This document shows positions 48,660 to 58,859 of a DNA stretch of 64,000 nt, piece after piece. Both the position numbers and the translations under genes were made by a program. The stretch's first letter is position 1. Each line of letters begins with the position of its first letter. This stretch comes from Chaetoderma sp. LZ-2023a (lineage: Eukaryota; Mollusca; Caudofoveata; Chaetodermatida; Chaetodermatidae), in the NCBI GenBank assembly GCA_034401795.1, contig CM067367.1, forward strand, positions 49,337,363 to 49,401,362. The letters run 5' to 3'. Below the pieces are notes generated by a model that was not told the DNA's origin, searched no databases, and saw only the letters and a list, made by a program, of their open reading frames with translations.

Positions 48660-49605
48660 ACATTTTATTTTGTTTTGGAAACATGTGTAGAAGTTAGTTC
48701 TGTACTGTGCATGTAATATTGCAGTTTTGCAATGACACTGTACTTTCACCATAATCCTTTAATCATCAACTCGGCAGTGATCTTGAGAAATGCAAATTTG
48801 CAGGCAAAGATAAATTTATCTTTGAAAATTTACTACTGAAATAACCGTCTCGATAATAACTTAATCTAGGCTTGCGAATGCAATTTAGGCCTACTATGCA
48901 ACATTTTTCTTGAGCTATCTTGACTATTAAATGGTTAAACAGTGTAACGTTTGAACATTTTCATATTGAATCTTGCTATGCGTGCTACATGAATGACTGG
49001 GAGATCAAAATATTCTGAAATTGTATTCAGACGATTGAGGAAGATCGATTTTTTCATCTACTGTTTCGAGGCCTGCAATTGTGTAATTTTGTAAGCTTGT
49101 AGGATAGGAGAGATTTAAATATGGAGGTCAATTTCTTTGCCTCAGACATGTGTACTTCTAAATGACAGAATCCTGAATAGTCGACTTCCTCAAAGCTACG
49201 AACTTAAACTACTTACCAGTAGGCGACTAGTGCTGGTACATACCTTTATCTAGTGTGGATGTATATCATGTGAGTGTTATTTCCTTATGTCCCAATAACA
49301 AAACTGAAAATGATGCAAATTAAATTGCTACTCTGTCAGATTTGGAAACAGCGGCTCTACGAGACAAATGAGATGCGTTGAACATGTTTATAATTAGATA
49401 ACAATTATTTTTGTTGTTATCAACTTTTAGTCAAATAGTCTCAAAATAATCTGCATGCAATATGAGTGCAGCTTGCTAATATCTTTGAAAAAATTTGAAC
49501 GAAGTTGAAGTAACAACTTGTCAGTCAAATTCTTTACAAACGGCAAGTGGCACAACTATTGTTTGCTGATTATTTAAAGAATATTTTGAGTGGTGTACTT
49601 TGCTT
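48660..49605. other. AT-rich spacer
   Basis: No gene. A half-copy of the second palindromic family occurs at 48,795-48,860. Confidence 0.5.
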
Positions 49606-49689
49606 TTGAAAGCATATCTGATTCTGACGTGGAAACAACGTTTCTGGTTCAACGTTGATTCAATTTTCAAACGCAACCGTTTTTCAATG

Positions 49690-49880
49690 TATATTCAACA
49701 TCAGAGTCTAACATTGAAACAACATCAGAGGCCAACGTTGAAACAACATCAGAGTCCAATGTTGAAACAAACTCAGAGTCCAACCTTGAAACAACATCAG
49801 AGTCCAATGTTGAAACAACATCAGAGTCCAGTGTTGAAACAACATCAGAATCCAACATTGAAACAACATCAGAAAGCAAC
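49690..49880 (-). repeat. Minisatellite, 24-bp unit (right, inverted copy)
   Basis: Six or more copies of TTGAAACAACATCAGAGTCC on the plus strand. Because 24 is divisible by three, all frames through it stay open and give spurious repetitive peptides. Confidence 0.9.
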
Positions 49881-50080
49881 GTTTAATCAATGTAGAAAAT
49901 GGGACGTTGATTCAATTTTCAAATGCAATATGTTTTCAACGTCGCTTCAACGTCAGACTCTGACATTGTTTCAAAGTGGAATCAACATAATTTGCCCGCT
50001 GGGATAGCTCTAAACCACGAAGTGTTAAATCTGAGTTCTGATGATCAAGTGATTTGAAAAAACAAAATCCTCCTTATATA

Positions 50081-51118
50081 CTAGGCTAAGCTGTCAATCA
50101 AAAATCATGCTTGAATTTGATTGGATGAGTGGTAAGCACCCCTAACGATTGGCTAAGGAGAAATGACCTACAATCATGCTTGAATTTGATTGGACGAGCG
50201 GTAGGCGCCCCTAACGATTGGCTAAGGAGAAATGAGGGTAAAACTATGATTAATGATTTGGTATAGATGCACTAAGAAACCTTAGTTGTACTTAAAAGTA
50301 CACTCGTACTCATGAGTACAGAGATGAGCGGGAAAGCTATGGATTGGCTAAGGAGAAATGAGTGGGAAGGCTATGGATTGGTTAAGGAGAAATGAGCGGT
50401 GAAACGATGGATTGGCTAAGGGGAAATGAGCGGGAGAGCTATGATTAATGACCTGGAATCATGCTGGAATTTGATTGGCGAGCGGTAGGCGCCCCTAACG
50501 ATTGGCTAAGAAGAAATGACCTACATTCATGCTTGAATTTGATTGGATGAGCGGTAGGCGCCCCTAACGATCGGCTATGGAGAAATGAGGGGGGAAACTA
50601 TGATTAATGGTCTGGTGTAGATGCACTAAGAAACCTCAGTTGTACTTAAAAGTACACTCATACTCATGAGTACAGAGATGAGTGGGAATGCTATAGATTG
50701 GCTAAGGGGAAATGAGCGGGAAGGCTATGGATTGATTAAGGAGAAATGAGCGGGAAAGCTATGGATTGGCTAAGGGGAAATGAGTGGGAGAGCTATGATT
50801 AACGACCTAGAATCATGTTTGAATTTGATTGGGCGTGGGGTAGGCCACCCCCCCCCCCCTAACGATTGGCTAAGGAGAAATGACCCACATTCATGCTTGA
50901 ATTTGATTGGGCGAGCGGTAGGTGCCCCTGATGATTGGCTAAGGAGAAATGAGTGGGAAAACTATGATTAATGATCTGGTGTAGATGTACTAAGAAACCT
51001 CAGTTGTACTTAAAGGTACAACCACACTCGTGAGTACAGAGATGAGCGGGAAAGCTATGGACTGGCTAAGGGGAAATGAGTGGGAAGGCTATGGATTGAT
51101 TAAGGAGAAATGAGCGGG
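50081..51118 (+). repeat. Polinton left terminal inverted repeat, tandemly organised
   Basis: It is built from about three ~355-base units (starting near 50,102, 50,456 and 50,808). Each unit contains two copies of a ~62-base module with GCGGTAGGCGCCCCTAACGA and GATTGGCTAAGGAGAAATGA, then a GTACTTAAAAGTAC/GTACTCATGAGTAC palindrome pair and further GATTGG modules. ATTGG (inverted CCAAT box) occurs more than a dozen times. The third unit ends at 51,118. The outermost CTAGGCTAAG (50,081) is matched by CTTGGCCTAG near 63,980. Confidence 0.9.
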
Positions 51119-51797
51119 AGTAGTATAGCTAGAGCATGTTCGGACAGCGCTCTAGCAATATTTTCAACTGAACAGTGTGTTCGGACAGAGCTCTAGCCAT
51201 ATTTTCACAGGAATATTCTGGAAACATCAGCAGGTTTTTCCCATATTAGTCACTTAAAAATCTATTTATAACTCCATGAAAATACGACTTACAAGTTTGC
51301 ACCTGTATCATGAAGACTGTAGGATTTCTAATAAAATCATCATCATCAAGACAGGGGGGATTTGAATACGATCATATCTTGTGAATGTAGGAATGGAAGT
51401 CTTTGGATGGAACTTGCCCTAGATCTTTGGCGATTTAGACAACGAATAGCTTCTTTAGAGAGTATTATTTCACCTACATTGGAAAAAGGTTGAGAGATTT
51501 TAATGGAGGGGTGATAGAACGAACTTTAGATTTAAGAGCGTAAGTTTCTATACAGTTCCTTAGACGGGATTGAGAGTGTCAATCCCTTAGACACTACCCC
51601 CTCCTCTTCTCCTCTTTTTATTCATTCTATTTTACCTGTACATATGATTGTTCTTAGAGCACTAATTTCCACACAACCGTGATACAAAGCCTATGCCATT
51701 AAAAAAATGATGATTTCCTAAGAGGAGTACTCAACTAAATAAGACTTTTGAGCATACATTTTCACGCAAGTTATTGAATATCGTTTTAGGAATTAGA
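51119..51797. other. Subterminal region of the Polinton
   Basis: A short tandem pair with GTTCGGACAGCGCTCTAGC (51,138 and 51,179) adjoins the terminal repeat. A brief coding-like stretch (LWMELALDLWRFRQRIASLE, about 51,410-51,470) has no stop but no recognised family. Otherwise non-coding. Confidence 0.4.
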
Positions 51798-52456
51798 ATG
51801 CCCATGGATCTTAATGAGCCTGGTGAGGCTGGCGAGCCTGATGAGACAGACGAGCAAATACGGGAAGAAATAACGATTCATGATACAATACTTCCTATGT
51901 AAGTAATATGCCTGATGGAGTTAATACGCTATTTACTGAGAATGGTAGCGTACAACAGTCCGATTCCCTTATACCAGACTGTAATTCAGTGAATAGTGTG
52001 GGAGATGAACAATCCAAACCCATTAAATACGGATTTAGATACCAAGTGCCCTTTATGTAAGGGGAGTGCTCTTTTTGAAAACGGCGAGGGTAATGTGTTC
52101 TGGCATTATTGCCCTGACAAAGAGGAGAAGGAGATTAATGTACGATCCTTTGCAAGTATTCTTTCTGACGAGATGTCGGTCCAGATTCGTAAGAACTCTT
52201 ATGGCTGTACATATGACAGAGCGAGTCAGCATGAACATACATGTTGTTGGATAACCTATAACTTCAGACCAATCTATTTCATTCAGGTGTATAGTGATTT
52301 AGCAATAGAAAATTTATATTGGATGTATTTTCAGCTCATTTTATTTTAAATCCAGATTTGTTTAGACAGAAAGATGCACTCCTTAAACGTTGTAAGACTG
52401 ATTGGTTGAGTGAAGTTATCGAAGAGACATTTAAAATTCGTGGGAGTACCTTATAA
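51798..52456 (+). pseudogene. Broken ORF: acidic N-terminus plus Cys/His-rich domain
   Basis: Open segments at 51,798-51,902 (acidic, MPMDLNEPGEAGEPDETDEQ), 51,908-52,060 and 51,996-52,349 lie close together in different frames, with a final open stretch ending at 52,456 (DALLKRCKTDWLSEVIEETF). The third segment carries CPLC, HYC and a later CTYDRASQHEHTCC cluster that could bind zinc. Either several frameshifts have split one gene, or there are two small genes. Its place before the ATPase suggests an early or regulatory Polinton protein, but I do not recognise it. Confidence 0.45.
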
Positions 52457-52630
52457 TTTCACCATCTTGATCATTATATTAATTATTATATTAATTATTA
52501 TATTAATTATTACACTGATTATTATTTTCATTTTGCATTGCTAATTGGCTCCTTTGTTGTTATATTACTGATTATATATTACTGGTTTTGAACATTACTG
52601 ATTATATATTACTGATTTTGAATATTAAAA
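52457..52630. repeat. AT-rich short tandem repeats
   Basis: ATTATTATATTA-type repeats (52,470-52,520), then two copies of ATTACTGATTATATATTACT (about 52,563 and 52,594). Confidence 0.85.
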
Positions 52631-52718
52631 CAAGTATATATCCAACAATTGTCTTTGTGATTATTTATTATAAGAAAGAGTTTCAAGGAAGAAGAAGAGA
52701 GGTAGTGGAGAAACAATA

Positions 52719-53359
52719 ATGCTCCAATTTACTCATCCTGCAAATATATTACTTGCTGGTCCAACTCAGTCAGGGAAGACAGAGCTGGTTAAACAACTGA
52801 TCAATAAAAAACATCTCATATTCTATCGCTGTCCTACCTGGGTAATTTGGTGTTATGGAGCTTGGCAGGACAGTTACATGTCACTTCAAAATGATGTTGA
52901 ATTTCAAGAAGGTTTTAACATCAACCTTGATCGAGTAACTCCTACACTTATTGTTATTTATGATTTAATGGAAAGTGTTGATGAACGAGTTACAAAACCT
53001 TTTACTAAGCATTCCCACCATGAACACTGTAGTGTTATTCATATCGTCCAAAATCTATTCCATAGAGGTCGAGAACATAGGGATATTTCGATTAACTGTC
53101 ACTATCTCATACTCTTTAAGAACCAATATCAAGCATACGTGTTCTTGCTAGAAAGATGTTTCCAGGAAATGATAATTTTTTACAAGAAGTTTATAAGGAC
53201 ACAACTGATCAGCCCTTCTCATTTCCACTTATAGACTTGAAACAGAATACCCCATATACTCTAAGATTAAGAAGCAAGATTCTACCACACGAGACTTGTA
53301 TTATTTATAGACAGAAGAAGAAGAAGAAGAAGAAGAAGAAGAAGAAGAATAATGGGTAG
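52719..53359 (+). pseudogene. Polinton FtsK/HerA-type packaging ATPase, frameshifted
   Basis: This enzyme would pump element DNA into the capsid. Walker A is LLAGPTQSGKTELVKQL at residues ~11-27. Walker B reads TLIVIYDLM at ~83-91, where the family normally has D-D, so the first acidic residue is Tyr. The sensor-like block SVIHIVQNLFHRG and the ISINCHYLILFKN block follow as expected. The first frame ends at 53,234; the C-terminal part (LQEVYKDTTDQPFSFPLIDL, then a TLRLRSKIL block) continues in another frame from about 53,156, so one frameshift splits the gene. The end runs into a (GAA)n tract coding Lys. First gene of the plus-strand virion cluster. Confidence 0.9.
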
Positions 53360-53679
53360 AAAGAATATGATGAAATACATGGCGATTTTACAAAAAATGG
53401 CGAAGTCATCTCCATCTCTTAGGAGAATAATGATAAGAAACGCTGATAAAGTGTTAATTAGCCATTTGTGAGTGTTTTCTGAACGTGCTACATGGTAACA
53501 TTAAACTCTCCCACAGAAACCATAAAAAATTAACAAAATACAAGTCGGAGTTACGTCGTTTAAGTAATAAAAGACTAGGTCTTCAAAAGAGACGCAGCAT
53601 TTCACAAAAAGGTGGATTCCTGGGAAGTCTTTTAGGTGCAATTCTTCCGATAATTGGAAAAATCAATGGACTGGGTTAA
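53352..53679 (+). pseudogene. Small basic Polinton protein with hydrophobic tail
   Basis: It starts at an ATG overlapping the end of the ATPase. The first part (RRIMIRNADKVLISHL) stops at 53,470; the second (KLSHRNHKKLTKYKSELRRL, ending GGFLGSLLGAILPIIGKING) is open from 53,485 in another frame, so a frameshift lies near 53,467. A basic segment followed by a Gly-rich hydrophobic C-terminus is typical of the short conserved ORF found next to capsid genes in Polintons and adintoviruses. Its role is unknown; it may be a minor virion or membrane-active protein. Confidence 0.6.
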
Positions 53680-53684
53680 AAAAC

Positions 53685-54275
53685 ATGGAGTCAGTACAGA
53701 CGATGGCAGTTGTTCCTTATGAACTACTTGACAGTCTACATACAGAGTCGAAAATAAACCTAGTGAATACCAATCCATATATACGTACAGTTGTAGGTTT
53801 AGATGATGAAATTAGAAGAATCTTAGCTAGAAATGATATTCAAGCATCATCAAAAGCCGATCTTTACACAGAAGCACTTCAGAAATGTAGAATGTTCTAT
53901 GAACAGTCAGCGGTTGCTATGGGAAATCAGCCAGTATCAGTTGATTATTCTACTCCAAATTACAACAGGTTATTAGGTGGAGATACTGGTGACAGTGTAA
54001 AAACAGGAATCTCAGATGAGGTTATTCTAGAGTCTTCACGTCTATTATCTAAAAGATCACATGATAAAGGGGAGCGATTACTTAAATTCCTTCAGAAAAC
54101 TGGTGGGATTCAAGTTGATAAGAATAACCAGGTCTCAATTAATGGGGAATTTTTCCCGGGTAGCAACTTAGTCGATCTCATAGCACATGTGTCAAACTCA
54201 GGATATCTACCAGGTAAACACTCATCAAGAAGTTCTGATGATCGAGTGAATGGGGTATTCAATGATTTTTTATGA
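53685..54275 (+). CDS. Conserved Polinton ORF, function unknown (intact)
   Basis: This is an uninterrupted 196-residue frame starting six bases after the previous stop. The N-terminal half is helical and charged (DDEIRRILARNDIQASSKAD). The C-terminal half contains LLKFLQKTGGIQVDKNNQVS and then GEFFPGSNLVDLIAHV, matching a recurrent pattern in Polinton proteins (a short D-x-x-G/N-x-h strand, then G-S-N-h-x-D-L). It sits between ATPase and integrase. It is the longest plus-strand gene that appears undamaged. The exact virion role is not established. Confidence 0.65.
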   Translation: MESVQTMAVVPYELLDSLHTESKINLVNTNPYIRTVVGLDDEIRRILARNDIQASSKADLYTEALQKCRMFYEQSAVAMGNQPVSVDYSTPNYNRLLGGDTGDSVKTGISDEVILESSRLLSKRSHDKGERLLKFLQKTGGIQVDKNNQVSINGEFFPGSNLVDLIAHVSNSGYLPGKHSSRSSDDRVNGVFNDFL

Positions 54276-54434
54276 TCTGTAAATGTACCACATCAGGTGA
54301 TTGGGAATGTAGAAAGTTGGAATGATATTCTAGACCACCTTCTCATAGAAAGCCAGCAAGTCCCTCACCTGAACTACATACGAGACAAAGCAATCCCCTA
54401 GAAAACTTCGATCTAGACCTCGAAAACCTCTATC

Positions 54435-55596
54435 ATGGTTAAGTCTCTAACAAGATCTACAATGCTGGATAGAAATATATCGAAAATACTTTGTAAGAGA
54501 TATAATAACACAAAACATCCAGCTAGTTTTAGTGATGTTGAAAAGATATTCAAGTCTTTTAAAGGGACGATTTCCCGTGACCGAATTCAAGAATGGTTAT
54601 CTAGTCAGAGAGCATACACTCTACACAAACCAAAGAGAGTGAGATTTGAACGTGGCAGAATTAAAGTGTCAGTCGTTGATCAACTCTGGCAAATGGATCT
54701 CAGTAACATGGTTTCAATCAGTAAAGAAAATGGCAATACGAGATACTTGCTTTTTGTCATTGATGTTTTTTCAAAGTTTCTCTGGGTTATGCCTTTAAAT
54801 TCGAAAACAGGGAATTCTATTATCAATGTAGTTAAATCACTATTTATTTAAACCAAAAGATGCCCGAGATCAGTACAAACAGATAAAGGTGGGGAATTTG
54901 TAAACTCCGGTCTTAAATCATATCTAAAAGAAAATGGAATTCACTTCTATACCTCTCAGAATGAGACTTGTGCAGCAGTAGTGGAAAGGGTACAGAGAAC
55001 ATTAAAAAATAAGATCTGGAGGTATATCACATATAAAGGAAGTTTACGTTATATTGATGCTTTACCTGATATAGTTAAAGGTTACAATGAATCATATCAC
55101 AGTAGTATAAAAATGAAACCTATTAATGCCACAAGACGAGCTGAGTTTCAGATATGGCAAAATTTATTCAGAGAAAATAAGTCAAAGAGATGAGAGGAAA
55201 ATAAAAGTCTTTAAACAGGGAGAGAAAGTTAGAATTTCATAATTAAAAACACCTTTTAAAAAAGGCTTTCAACCAGCTTGGTCTGAGGAAATTTTCTATA
55301 TAAAAGAAAAAGTACCTTTAAGGGCTAATAGTTATAAACTAATTGATTACGATAATGATCCGATAATTGGTACGTTTTACTCTGAATAGCTTCAAAAAGT
55401 TAAAAGTGAAAATGGTGAGAACCCTCTATACATGATAGAAAAGATTATTAAGACTAAATGAGACAAAGGGAAGAAACAATATTTTGTCAAATGTTTGGGA
55501 TTCCCTACGAAGTTTAACCCATGGGTGACTGAATTTCATAACACAAAGTTAAAAAAAATAGATGAGAATCAGTCTGTAAGAGGCACTAGACTCTAG
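54435..55596 (+). pseudogene. Polinton integrase (rve) with chromodomain, several stops
   Basis: The retroviral-type integrase would insert the element. The DDE core is visible: QMDLSNMVSI (first Asp), then VQTDKGGEFVN (second Asp) and AAVVERVQRTLKNKIWRYI (Glu). The first frame ends at 54,851, just before the second Asp block. The core then continues to 55,193, where another shift leads to an SH3-like segment (FKKGFQPAWSEEIFYIKEK) and a chromodomain-like end (YMIEKIIK, KQYFVKCLGFPTKFNPWV). In-frame stops fall near 55,243, 55,389 and 55,461. The catalytic residues are all present, so inactivation is by frame damage only. Confidence 0.9.
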
Positions 55597-55632
55597 AATA
55601 TATGTGGTGAGAAAGTACCAAGGGAAGAGATT

Positions 55633-55820
55633 ATGTATATAGCACAGGTGGGGCTATATACATTGTTATCATTAGGTGTATATTAAACCTCAGTTTAGAT
55701 AATGAGGATAAAGGAATTTGGATCTCACTATGTTCAGGATGTCTGGGATATATTTTACCTGCACCTACTATCAAAGCCATTAAAAGAGTTTCAGCTACAG
55801 CAGCTACAACACCCGTTTGA
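55633..55820 (+). pseudogene. Small membrane-like Polinton ORF, frameshifted
   Basis: An ATG at 55,633 opens a short frame (MYIAQVGLYTLLSLGVY) and a second frame continues with LNLSLDNEDKGIWISLCSGC and LGYILPAPTIK, ending at a stop at 55,820. The shift is near 55,685. It encodes about 60 residues with a hydrophobic middle, just upstream of the minor capsid gene. The role is unknown. Confidence 0.4.
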
Positions 55821-55825
55821 AAAAA

Positions 55826-56576
55826 ATGGAGAGTAACCATTTCTACATTACACTACCAAGTAATTCATCTATGAATTACTTTCCTGCCACCTCAGGTGCC
55901 AGGTTTACTACAAAACTCCCGATGAATTTGGATTTATTAGGTTCATGGGATGTCGGTTTAGTTGGAATTCAGTACCCAAGATCATGGTTAACCCTTGAAA
56001 AGGATGCTTACGTGAGATTTACTTCACCAGCTAACAAAAAAGGGAGATTTCTCACAGTGCGAAAAGGGTTTTACACAATTAAAGAACTCGTTAATCAACT
56101 TAAGGGTGACGTGAAAGTACACCTTACTGAATTTGTTGAAAACATTCAGTCCATGTATAATGAAGATAACAGCTTTAGAATTTCTTTAGAGATTGGACCT
56201 GGATATTCAGTTAAGTTTGATCCCCAATTAGCTCAGCTGTTTGGATTCATGACAAAAATGATAAATGGTACAAAACGGCGGGCGTTTTTTGGTTATTCTG
56301 AGGAATCAACTACTAGAGCATTACTTTTTGTTTATTCTGACATCTTTCAACCAAACATTATTGGTGATACCATAGCACCCCTATTACTGGTTTTTCTCAC
56401 TAGTGAAGAAATCTGCTTTAATAGAGTGCGACTTTGTAAACATACATTATCTTCCTGTTGCCAAAACATCAAGCGACACTAGTCAAATCAAGCTAACCAA
56501 TTCATATGGGAAGCTTATTCCATTTAAGAGTGGTAAATCAGTCATACACCTTCATTTTAGAAAAATTAAAAGTTAG
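55826..56576 (+). pseudogene. Polinton minor capsid (penton-like) protein, frameshifted near its end
   Basis: I take the ATG at 55,826; a TTG nine bases upstream is in frame but unlikely. The N-terminus FYITLPSNSSMNYFPATSGA and the block GSWDVGLVGIQYPRSW are characteristic of the Polinton single-jelly-roll minor capsid protein, which occupies the fivefold vertices. Later come LFGFM, then LLFVYSDIFQPNIIGDTIAP. At about 56,400 the frame is lost; the last ~45 residues (SYGKLIPFKSGKSVIHLHFR) are in another frame and stop at 56,576. Only one lesion is apparent in an otherwise complete gene. Confidence 0.82.
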
Positions 56577-56624
56577 TTTTACTTTAACCGATGAATCGAT
56601 AACATCAGAAAAACAGCAGATAGA

Positions 56625-57083
56625 ATGAGACCCGTCTATAAACCTGATAAAATGGCATTACATAACCATTACGCAACCCAGGCCGGATGAGGGATACCTG
56701 TTTTCGTGGGTGGTCATCATCAAAGAGGTCATGGGTTAGGTAAAATTTTTGTGAGTTTAATGCGCTCCACTATACCACTGTTAGGAAAGGTGGGAAGAAG
56801 TATAGGTAAACAAGCGTTATCGGCAGGTGTTGGTTTAGCCAGAGATGTATTAGCAGGAAAAGATTTTAAATCTTCTGCTAAGTCAAGAGCACTATCAGCT
56901 GGAAAAGCCTTAATTCCTGAAACAATTACAAGGTTACGTGATCGACTAGGTGTCGCAAGAACGGTTAAAAAGACAAAGTCTCGAAGACAGAGCATCAAAC
57001 CGCTGAAAAGATCGAATAAACACGGATGTGCTAAAAGAGTCAGAAGGAATACAGTAACAGGGCCAGCGGATATTTTCTCATAA
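56625..57083 (+). pseudogene. Polinton pVI/pX-like core protein with an early stop
   Basis: An ATG at 56,625 begins a short segment ending NHYATQAG, followed by an in-frame TGA at about 56,687-56,689 and then the continuous frame GIPVFVGGHHQRGHGLGKIF. The Q-A-G-x-G-I ... Q-R-G-H-G-L-G motif is highly typical of this Polinton protein. The middle is a Gly/Ala/Leu amphipathic segment (GKQALSAGVGLARDVLAGKD) and the C-terminus is strongly basic (KKTKSRRQSIKPLKRSNKHG). By analogy with adenovirus pVI/pX it would coat the DNA or disrupt membranes. The stop overlaps the ATG of the major capsid gene (TAATG). Confidence 0.75.
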
Positions 57084-58410
57084 TGGATTCTAGAGCTTGT
57101 CTTTGCACAAAATCAGAACTCGACTTGTTTACTGTTAAACCTGTTTTAGCTACTATGGAAGAGGGTTCATGGCAGCTTTACCAGCCAGTGAATACCATTT
57201 CAAACTCTAACTCAGCCCCATTAGAGGTTTTTTTATCTCAGGGAATGGACATGATTATTTAGATTTATCTCAGAGTTAACTTACTGTAAAAGTTAGAGTA
57301 CAGAAAGTTGAGGAAGGCCGTGATTGTGATGTTGCTGAGGGGGATCAGGTTGCCCCTGTGAATTTACTACTTCATTCTTTATTTTTACAAGTAGATGTCT
57401 TTTTTAAATGGCCAGCGTATATCGGATGCACATGATACCTATCCATACAGAGCGTTTATTCAGACGATTTTCTCATACTCGTCTGATGCATTATATTCTC
57501 AATTATCTGCAGCTTTATGGACAAAAGATATGGCAGGTCAGCATGATTCTCTGACAGAAGCAAATGTCGGTTTTACTGAACAGAAAGAATGATGCGCTAA
57601 TAGTAAAACAATTGAATTAGCAAGGAAGATACACTCTGATATATTTATGTAAGATCTTTATATACCTAATGGGGTCTCGATAAGACTCAGACTACAAAGA
57701 AGTAGTGATGAGTTCGTTCTCATGAAAGCTGGGGATAATGAGTTTAAAGTGGTGATTGATGATGCCACATTCTGTGTTGGAAAAGTGAGACCATCACCAG
57801 AGTTGCTAACTGCGCATGCTGAAGCATTATTGAAGACACCAGCAAAATATCCAATTAAAAGGGTTGTAGTGAAAGGTTTCACAATTCCTGCAACATCATT
57901 ATCATTTAATGCTGATAATACACTAATTGGGCCAATACCTAGTTGTTGTCTTGTTGGAATCGTTAGTAATGCTGCCTATAATGGTGACTATTTAAAAAAC
58001 CCATATGCCTTCAATCATAATGACATTTCATACTTTGCTTGTTATTTAAGTGGTAATCAAGTTTCATCAGAGACATTACCGCACCCCCCCCCCACCCCCA
58101 TCCCGAATTCAGCGCAGGAAATTATATAAGATCATACCTATCATTATTTGATGGTACTGGATCGTTATTCAGTGATTGTGGCCCACCGATTAATATTGCA
58201 GAATATGTGAAGGGCTATTGTTTCTTCGGTCAAGACTTCACAGCTGACTTAACAGCTGGAGAACATACATATCCAACAAAACAAGGGAATCTACATCTAC
58301 AGTTCAACTTTAAAACAGCATTACCTGAGACTATGAATGTAATTTTATATGCTGAATATGATAATCTGATTGAAATAGATTATGGATTAAATGTAACAAT
58401 TGATTATTAA
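57083..58410 (+). pseudogene. Polinton double-jelly-roll major capsid protein, multiply broken
   Basis: The start MDSRACLCTKSELDLFTVKP matches the family's C-x-K-S-E-L-D-L-F opening. Further family blocks appear in several frames: GNGHDYLDLS, PVNLLLHSLFLQVDVFLNGQ, YPYRAFIQTIFSYSSDA, SIRLRLQRSSDEFVLMKAG, then AKYPIKRVVVKGFTIP, GYCFFGQDFTADL and EIDYGLNVTIDY at the end. Breaks lie near 57,245 (shift), 57,270 (stop), 57,395, 57,590, 57,650 and 58,090 (a C-homopolymer beside an insertion). The full-length gene would be about 440 residues, the usual size. It forms the icosahedral shell. Confidence 0.88.
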
Positions 58411-58420
58411 TTGAAGAGAG

Positions 58421-58852
58421 ATGCTGTACACATCAGATTTACGTTTTCTACTAGCTAAAGACAAAGCTGCAAAAACAATGTTCCGTGGAGTGTATGCTAA
58501 GGACAGAACTCCTAAAAGGGTTAAAAGACCCGGTTTCTTAATCATTAATACAGAAAAACATTCACACTCTGGTGAGCATTGGGTTGTTATGTTCTTACGG
58601 GAGAGATCGCGAAAAGTTACAAATGAATTCTTCGACTCATTCAGGCAACCACCTTGGAGAGAACTTGTCACGGCCACTGTACATAAGAATTGTCTTTATA
58701 ATGACGGGATTGTACAGGACATATTCTCGACAAAGTGTGGTGAATTCTGCATATTTTATATTATAGACCATTCAAAAGGCGTTTCATTTAAAAACATATT
58801 AAAGATGTTAAAAAATACTGAGCTCAATGATGGAATTGTAACGGAATGTTAA
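58421..58852 (+). CDS. Adenain-like cysteine protease (intact)
   Basis: This is an uninterrupted 143-residue frame. The catalytic set is complete: His in GEHWVVMFL (residues ~48-56), Asp in FFDSFRQPPW (~69-78), Gln in IVQDIF (~98-103) and Cys in TKCGEFCIFYI (~105-115). It would process capsid precursors during virion maturation, like adenovirus protease. The start follows the capsid stop by ten bases, fitting a co-transcribed cluster. It is slightly shorter than most family members at the N-terminus but lacks visible lesions. Confidence 0.88.
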   Translation: MLYTSDLRFLLAKDKAAKTMFRGVYAKDRTPKRVKRPGFLIINTEKHSHSGEHWVVMFLRERSRKVTNEFFDSFRQPPWRELVTATVHKNCLYNDGIVQDIFSTKCGEFCIFYIIDHSKGVSFKNILKMLKNTELNDGIVTEC

Positions 58853-58859
58853 AAAAATC

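Larger units (their letters stand above)
43068..50005. mobile_element. Large DNA transposon candidate with CCCAGYGGGCA terminal inverted repeats
   Basis: The left end reads TCCCAGTGGGCACATGACGT and the right end, on the opposite strand, TCCCAGCGGGCAAATTATGT. Both ends lead into sequence rich in GTTGTTTCAACRTTGGA phrases (43,085-43,400 and 44,075-44,200 on the left, 49,610-49,990 inverted on the right). The inner part holds nested hairpin elements, microsatellites and one acidic ORF (46,902-47,234) but no recognisable transposase. It may be a non-autonomous element or two related elements bracketing unrelated DNA. A target-site duplication could not be fixed. Confidence 0.55.

Noticed and set aside
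49600-50007. Repetitive peptide genes on both strands
   Set aside because: A 24-base tandem unit keeps all frames open; no start context or conserved domain.
55817-55825. Start of the minor capsid gene at 55,817
   Set aside because: The codon there is TTG; the first ATG in frame is 55,826 and gives the family's usual N-terminus.
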